NCBI GenBank assembly: GCA_905182985.1
Contig: CAJJDN010000076.1
Span: forward strand, 115,522-179,521
Reading direction: 5' to 3'
Origin: Paramecium sonneborni
Taxonomy: Eukaryota > Ciliophora > Oligohymenophorea > Peniculida > Parameciidae
Length of the DNA: 64,000 nucleotides
The first letter of the stretch is position 1, and each line of letters begins with the position of its first letter. Position numbers and translations under genes: made by a program. Of the stretch, positions 11,928 to 27,357 are shown piece by piece. The notes beneath the pieces are model-generated. The model saw nothing but the letters and a program-made list of their open reading frames with translations, did no database searches and had not been told where the DNA came from.

Positions 11928-12678
11928 TCAAGAATTAATTCGTGGCAACATCATAGCATATGGTGTTTAGTAAATATTGTGTTACAATTACAAAGGGTAT
12001 AATGTCGGAGTTGGTGAAACAGGTTCATATTCTTATTTTACGTGGATTTACTATTTAACTTCTAGAAGTTGCTTGAATATTAGTTAGGATGCCAAAAATA
12101 AATTTTAAATAGTTGTGTAATAAAATGGATTTTAGGTTTCTGCAGCCTTCTAATATTATTAAGTTAATGCAGAAAATAGTTTTTAACAGTGTTAATGAAG
12201 AAGAGAACGCTATTCTTAGATCAAATTCGCTTAGTCTTCTTTAGAAGGTTGTTTGTCAATATATATCTACATAAATTTATTTAAAATTACCTGACTAACT
12301 TCTGATGATACAATAGGCTCAGACAATTAGAAAGTGAAAGGATTTATAATTGAAATCTTCAAGATATTCTCTACTTTGAGCTTCTTCTTTCTAGTCTCTT
12401 TTTTACCTATTCTACCCTCTTTTTCATATGCTTTTTAGATTGTACGTACAGTGCAATATTTTAACTTAAGCCTATTTGCTACCTAAAAGAATAAAGGATC
12501 AAGATATCATATATATAGGTATAGACATAATCATAAATTGGGATTAATTTGATACCTCTTATAAAGAGAGCTTCTCTTAAAAAAGAAGCTTTAAAACTTG
12601 TCTTCTTTCTTCCTTATCAATTTTTTGGTACTTTCTAATCTATTTTGCTTATGATTCTTGATTTTCAGATTTAGTCAT
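11928..12678 (-). CDS. Small HTH (homeodomain-like) protein
   Basis: It begins MTKSENQESQAKQIRKYQKI and includes DKEERRQVLKLLF and VANRLKLKYCTVRTIQKAYEK followed by EGRIGKKETRKKKLK. This is a helix-turn-helix with a basic tail of the Psq/transposase-like kind that occurs in many small Paramecium proteins. The C-terminal part is Gln-rich and ends PYAMMLPRINS before TGA 11928-11930. One 24-nt intron follows the SEVSQ segment. Between LSLQE and VANRL there is a 73-nt insert (12483-12555) with GT...TAG ends, far longer than other introns here. DNA binding is inferred from the fold only. Confidence 0.65.
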
Positions 12679-13318
12679 TGAGTGTAGAATCTTTATTTTT
12701 ATTATATTTATATAAAATTTAAAACCAATACTTATTAAATTTGAATTAAGATTCACTTTTTTATTTATTTATAATTTCTTTTCATTGTCTAATTTATTAA
12801 AAAGTAATTCAATATACTTCAATCAATAATTCAACCTCTAACTTATTCTTTGCATCCAATATTACTACTTACATATAAATAATCATTCATTCTATTACAA
12901 TATTTTGCTTTTTTTAATCATAAAAAAATCAAATTGTAATCAAAATCAACTCTAAATTTTATTCATTATGTTAATAATCAAATTTTTAATTGCTTTCATC
13001 ATTGAATATTCAATAAATATTATCCCAAAGCATATCAAGAGGGAAATTTATATTAATTGCTATACATTGATTTTTAAAATGTTCCATTCAAATGTATGTA
13101 TGTTATTTATTTTCCTTTTAAATCTTTGTTACTTGTATCACAAAGTTTCTAAACTCTTGTATTTTATGAAATTTCTTCTAAGTCCAAAATACTTATAGTT
13201 TCTTTTAACAAATTAACAGGCAAATTTTATAAATAAAACCCTCAGCTATAACCTTAAGTTATTTCTACAAAAAATCTTACATATAATTTACCATAACATC
13301 ATTTTCTATTATTTAAAT
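12679..13318. other. AT-rich region without a confident gene
   Basis: Open frames exist on both strands (plus 12968-13198, minus about 13035-13240), but they are rich in Phe/Ile/Leu/Lys, lack domains and do not join to exons. With TGA as the only stop such frames are expected by chance. It probably holds the promoters of the two flanking divergent genes. Confidence 0.5.
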
Positions 13319-13884
13319 ATGTTTTTGGGCAGATTTTGATAGGTGTGACTTCTTTTAAAAAAGCATGCTGGATTATTCTATCCTACATAAAAAATGTAAT
13401 TTTATTGAAAAAAATAAAGCAGTATAAGCATGTCAATTAGGAGTTCATTTTGGATTTATCAAAAACTTCTCTTAGATGATTGGATTATATATTGAAAAAT
13501 AAAATGAGTTTTCTCTCTTTCAATTATATACTCTTCATGATACCTCTATTGTTTTGCTTATCAATAATAAAAATTGTTACTATTTCTAGATTGATAACTA
13601 ATTCGAAGTGAATTGTGAAATTTTAAATTGGAATGGTCTAACCATTTCTTTCTCTTTTAGGTTAAAATATCGATAATTGATACTATCTTAGTTGGAATAA
13701 TAGATGTCTGAATTAAAGGGTTGATGAGATTTTAAATAAGAAGTTTATTCTGAGGTCTGAAATTTACCAAGAAGAAATTTAAAAATTAAATGTTCTTAAA
13801 ATAGTATAAATTAAGATGATGCAAAATTATGAAGATGATTAATAATTATTTTATTAAATTAATCGAAAAACTAGGATGATATGA
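13319..13884 (+). CDS. Hypothetical small protein, three exons
   Basis: A 22-nt intron at 13321-13342 splits the proposed start codon (AT|G), giving MCDFFQKSMLDYSILHKK; an in-frame ATG at 13365 is the alternative start. The main exon reads GVHFGFIKNFSQMIGLYI, EVNCEILNWNGLTIS, then a 31-nt intron and CLNQRVDEILNKKF, ending TRMI before TGA 13882-13884. About 170 residues. Tryptophans, glycines and polar residues are spread evenly, unlike chance frames. No family is recognised. It converges on the CDPK gene, whose stop lies 15 bp away. Confidence 0.6.
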
Positions 13885-13898
13885 GTATATCCAAATAA

Positions 13899-15602
<1,704 letters not shown>

Positions 15603-15627
15603 AAGTTATTATAAATAATAAATATAA

Positions 15628-16318
15628 ATGGGTACTTGTAGTTAAAGAAACAATGAGGAGAATGCAAAGACAAAAGAAAGAACATTGATGAAATTAGTAG
15701 GTTATTTTTACAGTATCCCTATGCAACAACATCCAGACATAGATAGCTTAGTAATTACAAAGTTGGAAAGACAAAAAATAATTTCAAGAGGATTAAGTAA
15801 GAATCTGATTGAAGAAATTGTATTCTTTTTAAATTCTCGGAAGATTAGGAATACTGAATAAGACGATTTACTTGAACATTTTAATTATGTATACAACTAA
15901 TCTTTTAAGAAATTGAATAACTTTACTACCAACCTGGGGAAAATGATATTGATTGTAAAGTTTTATAATAATGATATCTAAGACATCGCTCGAAGTTTTG
16001 TTGTGTTATAAGTCTCTAGAAATGGGAGAGTTAACTCCAGTAGATGTTTGGTGGGTAGAAGATCATTTTTTATGGAGATATTGCCAATTAAAAGATCAGT
16101 ACAAAGTAGAATATGACAATTTTTTGGATTTCAATTATTTGATAAAGTTTTTATATCTACTCAAAGAGTGCACAAGAATTGAATTGAAAAAAGAGAATTT
16201 GGAATTGAATTTGCTAATTGGTTCAATTAAAACAGAACATCAGTAATAGGAATTTCCAAACACAGCTAGAACTGTTGATAGTTTTCGACCATAACAAAGA
16301 AGATAAGATACATTTTGA
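15628..16318 (+). CDS. Hypothetical protein with MGTCS N-terminus
   Basis: Two exons joined by a 28-nt intron after GKMILI; about 220 residues. It begins MGTCSQRNNEENAKTKERT. Gly2 with Cys4 suggests N-myristoylation and palmitoylation, the same kind of start as the neighbouring CDPK. The body is helical (HPDIDSLVITKLERQKI, LTPVDVWWVEDHFLWRYCQL), and the tail is Gln/Arg-rich (TVDSFRPQQRRQDTF). No domain is recognised. Its start is 25 bp from the divergent CDPK start, so the two are likely co-expressed; a functional link is speculation. Confidence 0.75.
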
Positions 16319-16328
16319 ATACTTATAT

Positions 16329-17049
16329 TCATTAATCGAATTCTGAAAACATTTTGTATCTTCCTGGACCAGGTGTGACTTTATTAATTTCATATGGTCC
16401 TTTTCTTTAAGATTTGCTAAATGTTTATTACACAGCTGATCTCATTCCATTCTTAGGGTATATTCCTTAAGAATTAATACCTATATTTTCAAGTGAATAA
16501 CGACCTGGTTCAGGATAATCATTCACTAATTTAATTTTGAAAGATATACCACCAAATGTTTTGAATCTCTCTTAATCTTTTCCAATAATGCATGCTCCTG
16601 AATTTTAAAATTTAGAGAGTGGATAAACTCCTTTTGATGTTATGGCTTATACATATTCATAATTCCCAGGTCCTTTTTGGATAATGCATCTAATCAATTA
16701 CCTGGAGTATTGAACTTCTATAAAGATTATGTTCTTTATCCAAATGTAAACTTTTATCTTCTTGTAACAGTGCTAGGTATAGCATAACGATCTGGAGGTG
16801 GAGTAGATTAAATAAGAGTTGCCCAAATTCCTTAAAGCCAAGTTTCTTCTCTACCCAAAGCAAATTGAATTCCTTTCTTTTCACCAATGTTTGTTTCTGC
16901 AAAACTCTTTATTTCATATTTATTTGGAGCTGGTACTTATTTTACATGCTTTGAAAAATCATGTCTAGATTGTATTTGTGACTAATTTACTTTTAGCCAT
17001 AACCTATGCCAGCCATCCTCTTACTTAAACTATCTGGAAGATTGTACAT
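16329..17049 (-). CDS. Sperm-tail PG-rich repeat (STPGR/ODF3-like) protein
   Basis: The start MYNLPDSLSKRM is followed by short Pro-Gly repeat units typical of axonemal microtubule-binding STPGR/SHIPPO1 proteins: PAPNKYEI, PPPDRYAI, PGPGNYEYV, PEPGRYSL and PGPGRYKM, with spacing of 35-50 residues. Introns of 26 and 29 nt are needed. It ends MFSEFDQ before TGA 16329-16331; about 220 residues. Such proteins sit inside or on ciliary microtubules, which fits a ciliate. An upstream open stretch to about 17190 may be 5' UTR or an additional exon; I could not decide. Confidence 0.85.
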
Positions 17050-17257
17050 AGATCCATTACTTATTTTAAATTTAGATTTTACATCTATTTTGTTGAATAT
17101 GTCTCACGTGCTGCCTTTGAAAATGTGTATCTTTATTTTGATATTGAATTATTGAGAGGTTAATCATATATACTTTTTGAGGTATTCATTTATATTATTT
17201 TATAATTCTATATATATCTCTATTTTTGATAATTTTTATTTAACTTATTATTCACCT
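17050..17257. other. Divergent intergenic region
   Basis: About 200 bp between the starts of the PG-rich gene (minus) and the SRPK gene (plus). It is AT-rich with no clear element and presumably carries both promoters. Confidence 0.5.
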
Positions 17258-19424
<2,167 letters not shown>

Positions 19425-19481
19425 TCTATTTACATGTTTAATATAATATTCTGAATAATATTATGTTATATATAACCATTT

Positions 19482-20344
19482 TCACTAATTGTGATGGCCT
19501 TCGAATGCTCTGATATTATGAGCTGTATTTATTACAAAATTAGATGTATCTATTACATATCCCTTTGTTGCTGCTTCAAATAATTCTGGATGATGTACTA
19601 TTCCTTCCTATTTTCCATTAATTATTCAAATACTTTCATGAAATATATTACTTCATCTTATACTGTTGTACCCAATTCTTATATGTGATCAAGTTAACAT
19701 GCTAATTCATATTTCAATTATCCTTCTTCTGTTAAATAATCTGCATTATCTCTATCATCAAATTATGTTAAATCAGCTGTCAATGGATGGAATTAATATG
19801 TCTCTACCCAATATACATTTTTATCGTTTGCAAGTGTATTTGTCTCAATCTTAAGTACTTTTCCACCTCTCAACAATGAAAGTCTCTGAATTTTATATTA
19901 TAATGATCTCCAATACCTATTCAAATAAAAGCTTTCTATTACCACATTCTTGGAATCCACAAAAATGATGGTGCATATATAAATAGATTGTTCCAGTACC
20001 ATGCTATGTCCAATGGATTTTTGAACCAAAGATAAATTGATAAAGGAATTGCTGTCTCATATAGTACATATGGGTATTTGAGAAAGATTGTTAAATGTTT
20101 GTGAGGGTCGCATGAATATCTATACTTAAATTAATTGGTTATACAATAACACTTCTCCGATTCTATCAAACTCAATTGTATAAGTTGGTTTGTAAATTCG
20201 ATCTGTTTTAACAACATATTATGATTCGTCATTCATAACTTATGCTTTATGAGCAATTGTTGCATTATGGAAACTTTTAATGTGATTCAATTGATAAAGA
20301 TTCTTAATACCTAATCTTGCCGTATTAGTTATTCTTGGCAACAT
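19482..20344 (-). CDS. Probable mitochondrial membrane protein, unknown family
   Basis: It begins MLPRITNTARLGIKNLYQL, an Arg-rich amphipathic start like a mitochondrial presequence. Two hydrophobic stretches follow (FLKYPYVLYETAIPLSIYLW and WNNLFIYAPSFLWIP), then a soluble domain with acidic helices. It ends FVINTAHNIRAFEGHHNQ before TGA 19482-19484. Three introns of 25-26 nt restore the frame. About 250 residues. No named family was recognised; the two-TM layout with a matrix-type leader resembles mitochondrial inner-membrane assembly factors, but that is only an impression. It converges with SRPK, 57 bp between stops. Confidence 0.7.
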
Positions 20345-20602
20345 TATTTTAAAGATATGAATAATATTAATATTATATTAGTCATAAAACAAAATACTAC
20401 ATCCACTTTATTTACACTCTTATTTTAATTTTGTCTATCTTAATTATAAAATGTCCTTAATTCTGGATTTTGAATTATAATAATCATTAATCCTTAAAAA
20501 GACTTGTAAGAAACATAAACAATTATGATCATATGAAATAATAAAATATTATATGAAAATTAAATCGTTTTTGAGATGTATCGTTTTTTAGTTAATAAAT
20601 AA
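20345..20602. other. Divergent promoter region
   Basis: AT-rich sequence between two divergent starts, with no coding character. It presumably holds promoters for the mitochondrial-type gene and the trichocyst matrix gene. Confidence 0.5.
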
Positions 20603-21691
20603 ATGAAAGGTATTATTGCTATCATTCTTGCATTGGCTGTGGTTTCAAATGCCACAAGCACAAAAGATTAAATTTTGGCTCTCCTCTAAACAGGAACAAA
20701 GGCCAGTGATGCAATTGACACAGTGTTTGGATTACTTAATGATTTAAAACAATCTAACATTGATGCTTAATTTGCTGCTGACTAAAAGAACGAAACAGAT
20801 GAATGGGTTGGTGCCTAAACTATTGAATAATTCACAAAGATAAAGACTCTTAACTAAAAATTGTTCCAATAAGCTGTAGAAAATAGAGCTGAATATGAAA
20901 ACGTATTATAATAAACCAAAAACTATTTGGCATGGAATGAAGCCAGAAGAGATTCAATTGCTGCTAAAATTGAAACACTTTCAGACAACTAATGTTTCTC
21001 TAACCAATTATTTGTTAAATCCATCAAGCACAATTAAGAAGCTTTGGAAGTCATCAGACTCCTCAAATAAGATGTTGCTGGATACATCGTAAATGGAGAT
21101 TCTTTTGAATTCACTTAAGTCTAAGCTTAATCAGTTGCTGAAAAATTAAAATAATACAGTAACTTATTCTAAGAACATTAAATCAAATCATTCTTAGCTC
21201 TTGCATAAGAAGAATAAGTACAATTATAAATTTAATTAGGCTTCTGAATCATCTGGAAATGGATAAACATTAGCTGAAAGAGTTTTAGCTGTTCTTGAAG
21301 GATTAGAAGCTGAATTAGCAGCTTCATTAGAGAATTTGAAATAAAATGAAATTAATGCATCATGGGAATTAGCTGGATGGGTTTCATTATCTGAAGCTGA
21401 AATTGCTTCATTAGAAGTTGAATATGAAAGAAAATAAGTCTTTGCTGATAGAACTGCTACTGTATTATTTTTAATATATTCTAGTAAATCTAAGCTGCCT
21501 TAGCTCAATAAGCCAAATCAAAGATTATCTTATAAGAATCTTAAGATGCTTTAGATTAAGCCTAAGCTGATTTGGAAGCTAAAAGAGCTGATTATGCTGA
21601 AGCTAAAGCCAAAAGATTAGAAGAGAATGCCATCTTAGATGAAGTAATCATCATGTTCAAGAAATAAGTTGCATCATGGTCTGGAAGATGA
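20603..21691 (+). CDS. Trichocyst matrix protein (TMP)
   Basis: TMPs are stored as paracrystals in Paramecium secretory trichocysts. It starts with a signal peptide, MKGIIAIILALAVVSNATS. Two coiled-coil, Gln/Glu/Ala-rich segments follow, typical of processed TMP polypeptides: LNDLKQSNIDAQFAADQKN in the first half, and GQTLAERVLAVLEGLEAELA to AALAQQAKS...DLEAKRADYAEA in the second. The ending VIIMFKKQVASWSGR is the classic TMP terminus. Introns: 22 nt after the AQEEQ segment and another near 21470-21492. About 350 residues, as expected. A second trichocyst-type gene is at 30312-31467. Confidence 0.93.
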
Positions 21692-21815
21692 TATTCTTTT
21701 TAAATACAAAATTAGTCAATCAAAATATTAAAAGATTCCTTTCATTCTTATATCTATCTCCAAAAACAGAAATATTAATAAATTTCAATTATTAATTAGT
21801 AATCTTATATCAAAA

Positions 21816-22372
21816 TCATCCTGTTGTTGTACTCCTCTTCATTTATAACATAGCATGCAATTACATACCCTATGAATCTGTATAAATTTTAAATTCCTTT
21901 GAATCTGCATCTAAATATTTGCATTTCTCATTTTAACAAAAATGACATTTCGGATTCTTGAATTCCAAAGCACAAATATGACAAATGTAATTCATACAAC
22001 AATTTGATGCCAATATATCTATATTATATATAAAATAATTCTTTTACAATTGAAATAGCAAAAACATATTGGACAAGAATGCTAAGTTCTCTCTGTTATT
22101 ACATTGTTGATCATTATTTCATTTAATTAATGAGTAGTTTTTATTTTTTTACTCTTATCTAAATATGCACCCCCAAATTCTTATAAAACATAAAGATTAG
22201 GATCCTTACGATTCATTTTCAAATATTCATTAACAGTGCTGTCTAATTAATGGTTAATAATCATACACATTTTATTAGTAGTATTAGGTTCCTACACCTC
22301 TTATGAGTTACCGCAACAGAAGTATTTTTCAAAAAATGAAACTTTTCTTCTACTCTCTTAGTTCTCAGCCAT
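21816..22372 (-). CDS. RING-like zinc-finger protein
   Basis: It begins MAENQESRRKVSFFEKYFCC. One 29-nt intron lies inside the zinc-binding domain. After splicing the domain reads HSCPICFCYFNYILASNCC followed by YICHICALEFKNPKCHFC, which fits the C-P-I-C...C-x-x-C...C-x2-C ladder of a RING finger, with Cys where the central His is usual. This suggests an E3 ubiquitin ligase or related scaffold. The C-terminal 40 residues are polar and end KRSTTTG. About 170 residues. It converges with the TMP gene, 124 bp between ends. Confidence 0.7.
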
Positions 22373-22555
22373 GTATTTGAAGTTTATTTTAAATATCAAA
22401 ATTTATTGTTATTAAAGAAAATGATCAACTTTAAATTTCAATAATTCATATTGTTATTCTTTATAAAAATTATTATTTTAATTGATACTTGCTTTTACAT
22501 GCTATTTAATTATTTAATATTTTTATTAAGAAAGATCTCTCATTAATTTTTACTT

Positions 22556-22956
22556 TCAATATAGAAATGGCAAAGCATTTGTGCAATCATAAATCAAAGC
22601 TATAATAAAACTATAATAGATGAATGGAAAGAATTTGCCCAAAAACCGATTTATCCATTTCTCTCTTAATGGACTATAATAATTATAATAAGTTACCTTA
22701 AATACAACATTATATTATAATAAAACACCAAAGCAACATATATTATATTTAACACAAAAATGAATGGATATTTCATCAAAAGCGTATGAGTGGCCATAAT
22801 CATAGTATCTTACCATTAATATTCTTTTCTTATTATGATAGCAGTTACAACAATCATTGAAATCTATTCTTAATATAATTATAGAAGTACCACATGGTGA
22901 TACCATAAACAAAATCTACATGGTTCAAAAAGTGAACCTTCAAAAATTGAGATCAT
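22556..22956 (-). CDS. Small multi-pass membrane protein
   Basis: A proposed model of about 110-120 residues: MISIFEGSLFEPCRFCLWY, an intron of 27 nt, then VVTAIIIRKEY, MKYPFIFVLNIIYVALVFYY, a 23-nt intron, SPLREKWINRFLGKFF and FIYYSFIIALIYD, ending ALPFLY. Three to four hydrophobic helices are visible. Another frame on the same strand is also partly open, so the model is tentative. The family is not recognised. Confidence 0.45.
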
Positions 22957-23323
22957 AAGATCTATGAAGTAATAAATTGGAATAGGAACAGCCTGAGTAT
23001 AAAACAAAGAAATACAAAGAATTGTATTATTCTTTAATCAAGAGCATCTTATTTGATTAATTGATAGTAATTAGGGATTGTAAATTATTTGTATAGCTGA
23101 TAGAATGCAATAAGAAAAACTGGAAACATTTAAATTAAGCTCCAAATATACCTAAGATAAAAGAAACTTAATACGTACCATAACATATCATTATGATATC
23201 TAATTGAGTAAGTTGTTAATTGAAAAGGTATGTTAGCCGAATGAAAGGTCATAAATTTATTTATGTTTTAATCCGATAGTGAAGAGGAGGATTCATTAAT
23301 AGTATGTTAAATAAAAAATATGA
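22957..23323. other. Region without a confident gene
   Basis: A plus-strand open piece near 23010-23200 (CNKKNWKHLNQAPNIPKI) has some coding look, but it lacks a start and cannot be joined to the CK1 gene that follows. The rest looks intergenic and should include the CK1 promoter. Confidence 0.35.
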
Positions 23324-24874
23324 ATGTAGATAGGTGATATCATATAAGGAAGATTTGAGATTCATTCAAAGATTGGTTGTGGTTCTTTTGGTTAGGTTTA
23401 CAAAGTGATTGATTAAAAATATGGTAATACTCCATATGCAATGAAAGTGGAATTTGGAAGTTAAGAATGTAATTTATTGGAAAAGGAAATAAAAGTTTTA
23501 ATAGATTTGAGGTAAGAATGAGATTTTGTAAAAAAATATAAGAAAAAAGGTTGGATTTCCAGAGATAAAGTTTTATGGGAAAGAAAAGAGATATACATTT
23601 TGTGTGATGAATATTTTAGGGAGAAATTTAGAATCCGTGATTAGAAAATGTGGAGGTTGGTTTTCACTTTAAACTGTTTTACGATTGGCAATTTAAGTTA
23701 TTACACAGTCAAAATTAGATGATTGATAGGATTGAAGTCCTCCATTCATGCAAATATTTACATAGAGACCTTAAACCAGATAATTTTGTATTAGAAAATA
23801 CGACCAGTCCAAAACTAATTAATTTAATTGATTTTGGATTATCAAAAAAATATGCTGTATTAATATATTTAGTTTATAGAATTCAAAAGGAGATCATATA
23901 AAATTGATAAAAAAACCAGGATTAATAGGTACTGCTAGATATGCAAGTATTAATGCACATGAATCATTGGAATAAGGAAGAAGAGATGATTTATAAAGTT
24001 TAGGTTATGTTTTATTGTATCTACTTACTGGGCATCTACCTTGGATGAATGTTAAAATTGAAAATAAAAATCTTAAATATGCTAAAATTCATCAAATGAA
24101 GAAAAATTGGAAATCAGAATAACTATTCTCTAAATAAGCCAAATGTTTTATTAAATTTATGTAAGATATTTAAAATTTAGATTTTACATAATAACCTAAT
24201 TACAAATAACTTAAATCCTATTTCTAAGATGAATTATCTTAACTTTCTCTTAATTATTTAAATTATGGCTATGATTGGGAAAAACTTAAAGAATATTCCA
24301 GCAAAAATAAAAAACATTAAACTATTGCAATCATGAATAGTTCAGGAAGGGATGAAATAATGAATATTCAATTTTAAAAATTAAATAAACATGAATTACT
24401 TTTAAAAAAAAGTACAAAAAAATTAGATAATAAACCATTCCTTATTAATGTAGCTGAACCATCAGAACATTAAAAATAATTAGATGTTTAACCATAACAT
24501 ATTTCAGGAAATCCTTTTCTATAAATTCCTTAATATAATTCTTGTAGCAAAATCGATTAAATATCCTCATTAAATTAATCTAATCATACATCTAAAACTA
24601 ATAATTATTTATAGAGTGATGATGTATTAAGTGAAGAATTATTACCAAATATTGAAATGACAGAAAGCTCTATACCTGGATTCAAAAAAATGTTTGATTA
24701 TGAAATGATAGGAATTAAAAAACCTCTTATTCTCAACAAAAAAACATCCTGTATTTATTTTATTATTATTATTACATAGAAATGGATACAATCAAAATCA
24801 TGTAATAAACATTTATTTAACCTTAAGTAATTAAAGATGAAGAGGAAAATCCAGACTTAGATTTCAGTGATTGA
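23324..24874 (+). CDS. Casein kinase 1-family protein kinase
   Basis: It starts MQIGDIIQGRFEIHSKIGCG, the form seen in the expanded CK1 family of Paramecium. Motifs in order: Gly loop GCGSFGQVY, YAMKVEF (Lys), a CK1-type HRDLKPDNFVL catalytic loop, LIDFGLSKKY (DFG), then GLIGTARYASINAHESLEQ, where the CK1-specific SIN replaces APE, RRDDLQSLGYVLLYLLTG and LPWMNV. A long Ser/Asn/Gln-rich tail of about 170 residues ends ENPDLDFSD. Introns of 22-31 nt were used, including one inside the activation region. All catalytic residues are present. Ser/Thr kinase activity is expected; the substrate is unknown. Confidence 0.92.
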
Positions 24875-24935
24875 TAAATTATTATTTTAATTTCTATATA
24901 AAAATTTTAAGCAAATATTTGTTAAATACCTTTTT

Positions 24936-25944
24936 TCATTCTTTAACACTTGTTACAAAGAATAAATCCTGTTTCGATATTTCTTGTTTCATTTCTTCAT
25001 TTGGCTTAGCTTTTACAATAAGTTTTTTCATTACAAAATTTTACTATATGTTATCTAGATCTTATTCTGTCATTTTACCACGAATTCCATTAAAAAGAGG
25101 CTAGATAAATACAAATTCATTGTACATTTCTTGATTTTCTAAATGGAGAAGCAAAAGAGGCATCTACATGACTAGATTGAACAACAGAGGATTATGTTTT
25201 GATTTCAAAAGTATTTTCATATACTTTTATTAATTTAAAAGTATTTAGTTTCATCTCCTTCATATTTTGATTAATGTATTGAAGCATTTTACCAGATATT
25301 TTATTGAAATCACATTGTTTTTCTTTATAATCTAACTCTTGTTATGATGATATGCTAAAATCATTTTTTATAGGTAAACTTTTTGGATTAATTTTATTTT
25401 AAGAAGATGTATCTAATTCTGATTATAATATAGGAACTGTATTAAAGGATTATGGTATTTCAGTATACATTTTGATTTTTTGATTGATATCCATTTTTTA
25501 TTTGTCAAAGGACTTAAATTCTGTAACATTTTTAGGTGATGTTTATGGTGTTTCAAATTTAAAAGAGATTTATCTATCTGATGTATTTTTTGTTTTTTCA
25601 TCTTTTTCTCTATTAGATTTTAATGGAGTTGCACATTAAATTCTACCTCCAAATCCCGGTACTTTGATAGGTATTCCATTTGAAAAAGCAGGAGTGTTTG
25701 CTCTTGACATTAATTCAACTTTATTCTGTTTAGGTGAGGGTAATACAATAGGTTATGAATTAATTCTATGATGTGTTGATACATTCTTTCCTAGGGTGAT
25801 CATCAATTTTTCAATTTCCTCTAAAGTAGAATCTGGTTTCGAAGTTAGTATGTATAGTTAATCAAGTTAACTTTTCAATTTAGATTCTGTAATAAAGTTA
25901 GAGACAACTTAAATGAGATTGCGAATAGCTGACCTTATATCCAT
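24936..25944 (-). CDS. Hypothetical Ser/Thr/Lys-rich protein
   Basis: About 325 residues, one 25-nt intron near the 3' end. It begins MDIRSAIRNLIQVVSNFITE with a short helical region, then long polar sequence with Pro, Ser and Lys (AFSNGIPIKVPGFGG, EFKSFDKQKMDINQ, SGKMLQYINQNMKEMK), looking like a disordered phosphoprotein. It ends FFVTSVKE before TGA 24936-24938. No domain was recognised. It is divergent from the pseudokinase, about 220 bp between the starts. The 5' three quarters recur at 26361-27138 because of the assembly duplication. Confidence 0.65.
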
Positions 25945-26163
25945 AATATTAATAACCAAATTAAGAAGATCTGATTTACTATAATATTTTACTTGTATAT
26001 AAAATTCAGTAAATTGATCTTCTTTTGATTTAAATCATGCCTTCTATTTATGCAGATGTTGAAAAAAAACAAATAGGTAACGTTAGTATTAAGATAGATA
26101 TAATTTTTACTAATTCTTGTCAAAGTGTTTAATTATAATTATACTTCTATAAATAAATATTTA

Positions 26164-26359
26164 ATGAAAAGTGTGGAGCAGTTATTTCCACAATTTTAGG
26201 TTGTTAACATAGTACGATAAAATACTTACAAGAAATCAGTGATAGTGAAACGAAGTGGATATCATTATATGCTCAGAATATTCAGTCTTGAAGGAATTCC
26301 TAAAGATAGAGTTTAATCGATTATTAAAATCTTAAACAAATTATCTAATCATAAGAATC
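26164..26359 (+). CDS. Pseudokinase 5' end, truncated assembly copy
   Basis: The same start (MKSVEQLFPQFQVVNIV) and sequence as the complete gene at 27358, ending at the N at 26360. It is an assembly duplicate. Confidence 0.75.
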
Positions 26360-26360
26360 N

Positions 26361-27138
26361 CATGACTAGATTGAACAACAGAGGATTATGTTTTGATTTC
26401 AAAAGTATTTTCATATACTTTTATTAATTTAAAAGTATTTAGTTTCATCTCCTTCATATTTTGATTAATGTATTGAAGCATTTTACCAGATATTTTATTG
26501 AAATCACATTGTTTTTCTTTATAATCTAACTCTTGTTATGATGATATGCTAAAATCATTTTTTATAGGTAAACTTTTTGGATTAATTTTATTTTAAGAAG
26601 ATGTATCTAATTCTGATTATAATATAGGAACTGTATTAAAGGATTATGGTATTTCAGTATACATTTTGATTTTTTGATTGATATCCATTTTTTATTTGTC
26701 AAAGGACTTAAATTCTGTAACATTTTTAGGTGATGTTTATGGTGTTTCAAATTTAAAAGAGATTTATCTATCTGATGTATTTTTTGTTTTTTCATCTTTT
26801 TCTCTATTAGATTTTAATGGAGTTGCACATTAAATTCTACCTCCAAATCCCGGTACTTTGATAGGTATTCCATTTGAAAAAGCAGGAGTGTTTGCTCTTG
26901 ACATTAATTCAACTTTATTCTGTTTAGGTGAGGGTAATACAATAGGTTATGAATTAATTCTATGATGTGTTGATACATTCTTTCCTAGGGTGATCATCAA
27001 TTTTTCAATTTCCTCTAAAGTAGAATCTGGTTTCGAAGTTAGTATGTATAGTTAATCAAGTTAACTTTTCAATTTAGATTCTGTAATAAAGTTAGAGACA
27101 ACTTAAATGAGATTGCGAATAGCTGACCTTATATCCAT
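26361..27138 (-). CDS. Ser/Thr/Lys-rich protein, truncated assembly copy
   Basis: The 5' part of the gene described at 24936-25944, identical as far as I can see, and lacking the 3' end because the copy begins right after the N at 26360. It is an assembly duplicate. Confidence 0.75.
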
Positions 27139-27357
27139 AATATTAATAACCAAATTAAGAAGATCTGATTTACTATAATATTTTACTTGTATATAAAATT
27201 CAGTAAATTGATCTTCTTTTGATTTAAATCATGCCTTCTATTTATGCAGATGTTGAAAAAAAACAAATAGGTAACGTTAGTATTAAGATAGATATAATTT
27301 TTACTAATTCTTGTCAAAGTGTTTAATTATAATTATACTTCTATAAATAAATATTTA

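Noticed and set aside
11934..12198. Plus-strand ORF with Tyr/Gly/Cys-rich sequence, at first taken for the C-terminus of a surface protein
   Set aside because: It is exactly antisense to the Gln-rich C-terminus of the HTH gene, which has a start, a domain and plausible introns; the plus-strand frame has no start.
12968..13198. Plus-strand 76-codon ORF
   Set aside because: Phe/Ile/Leu/Lys-rich, no domain, no linking exons; expected by chance with only TGA as stop.
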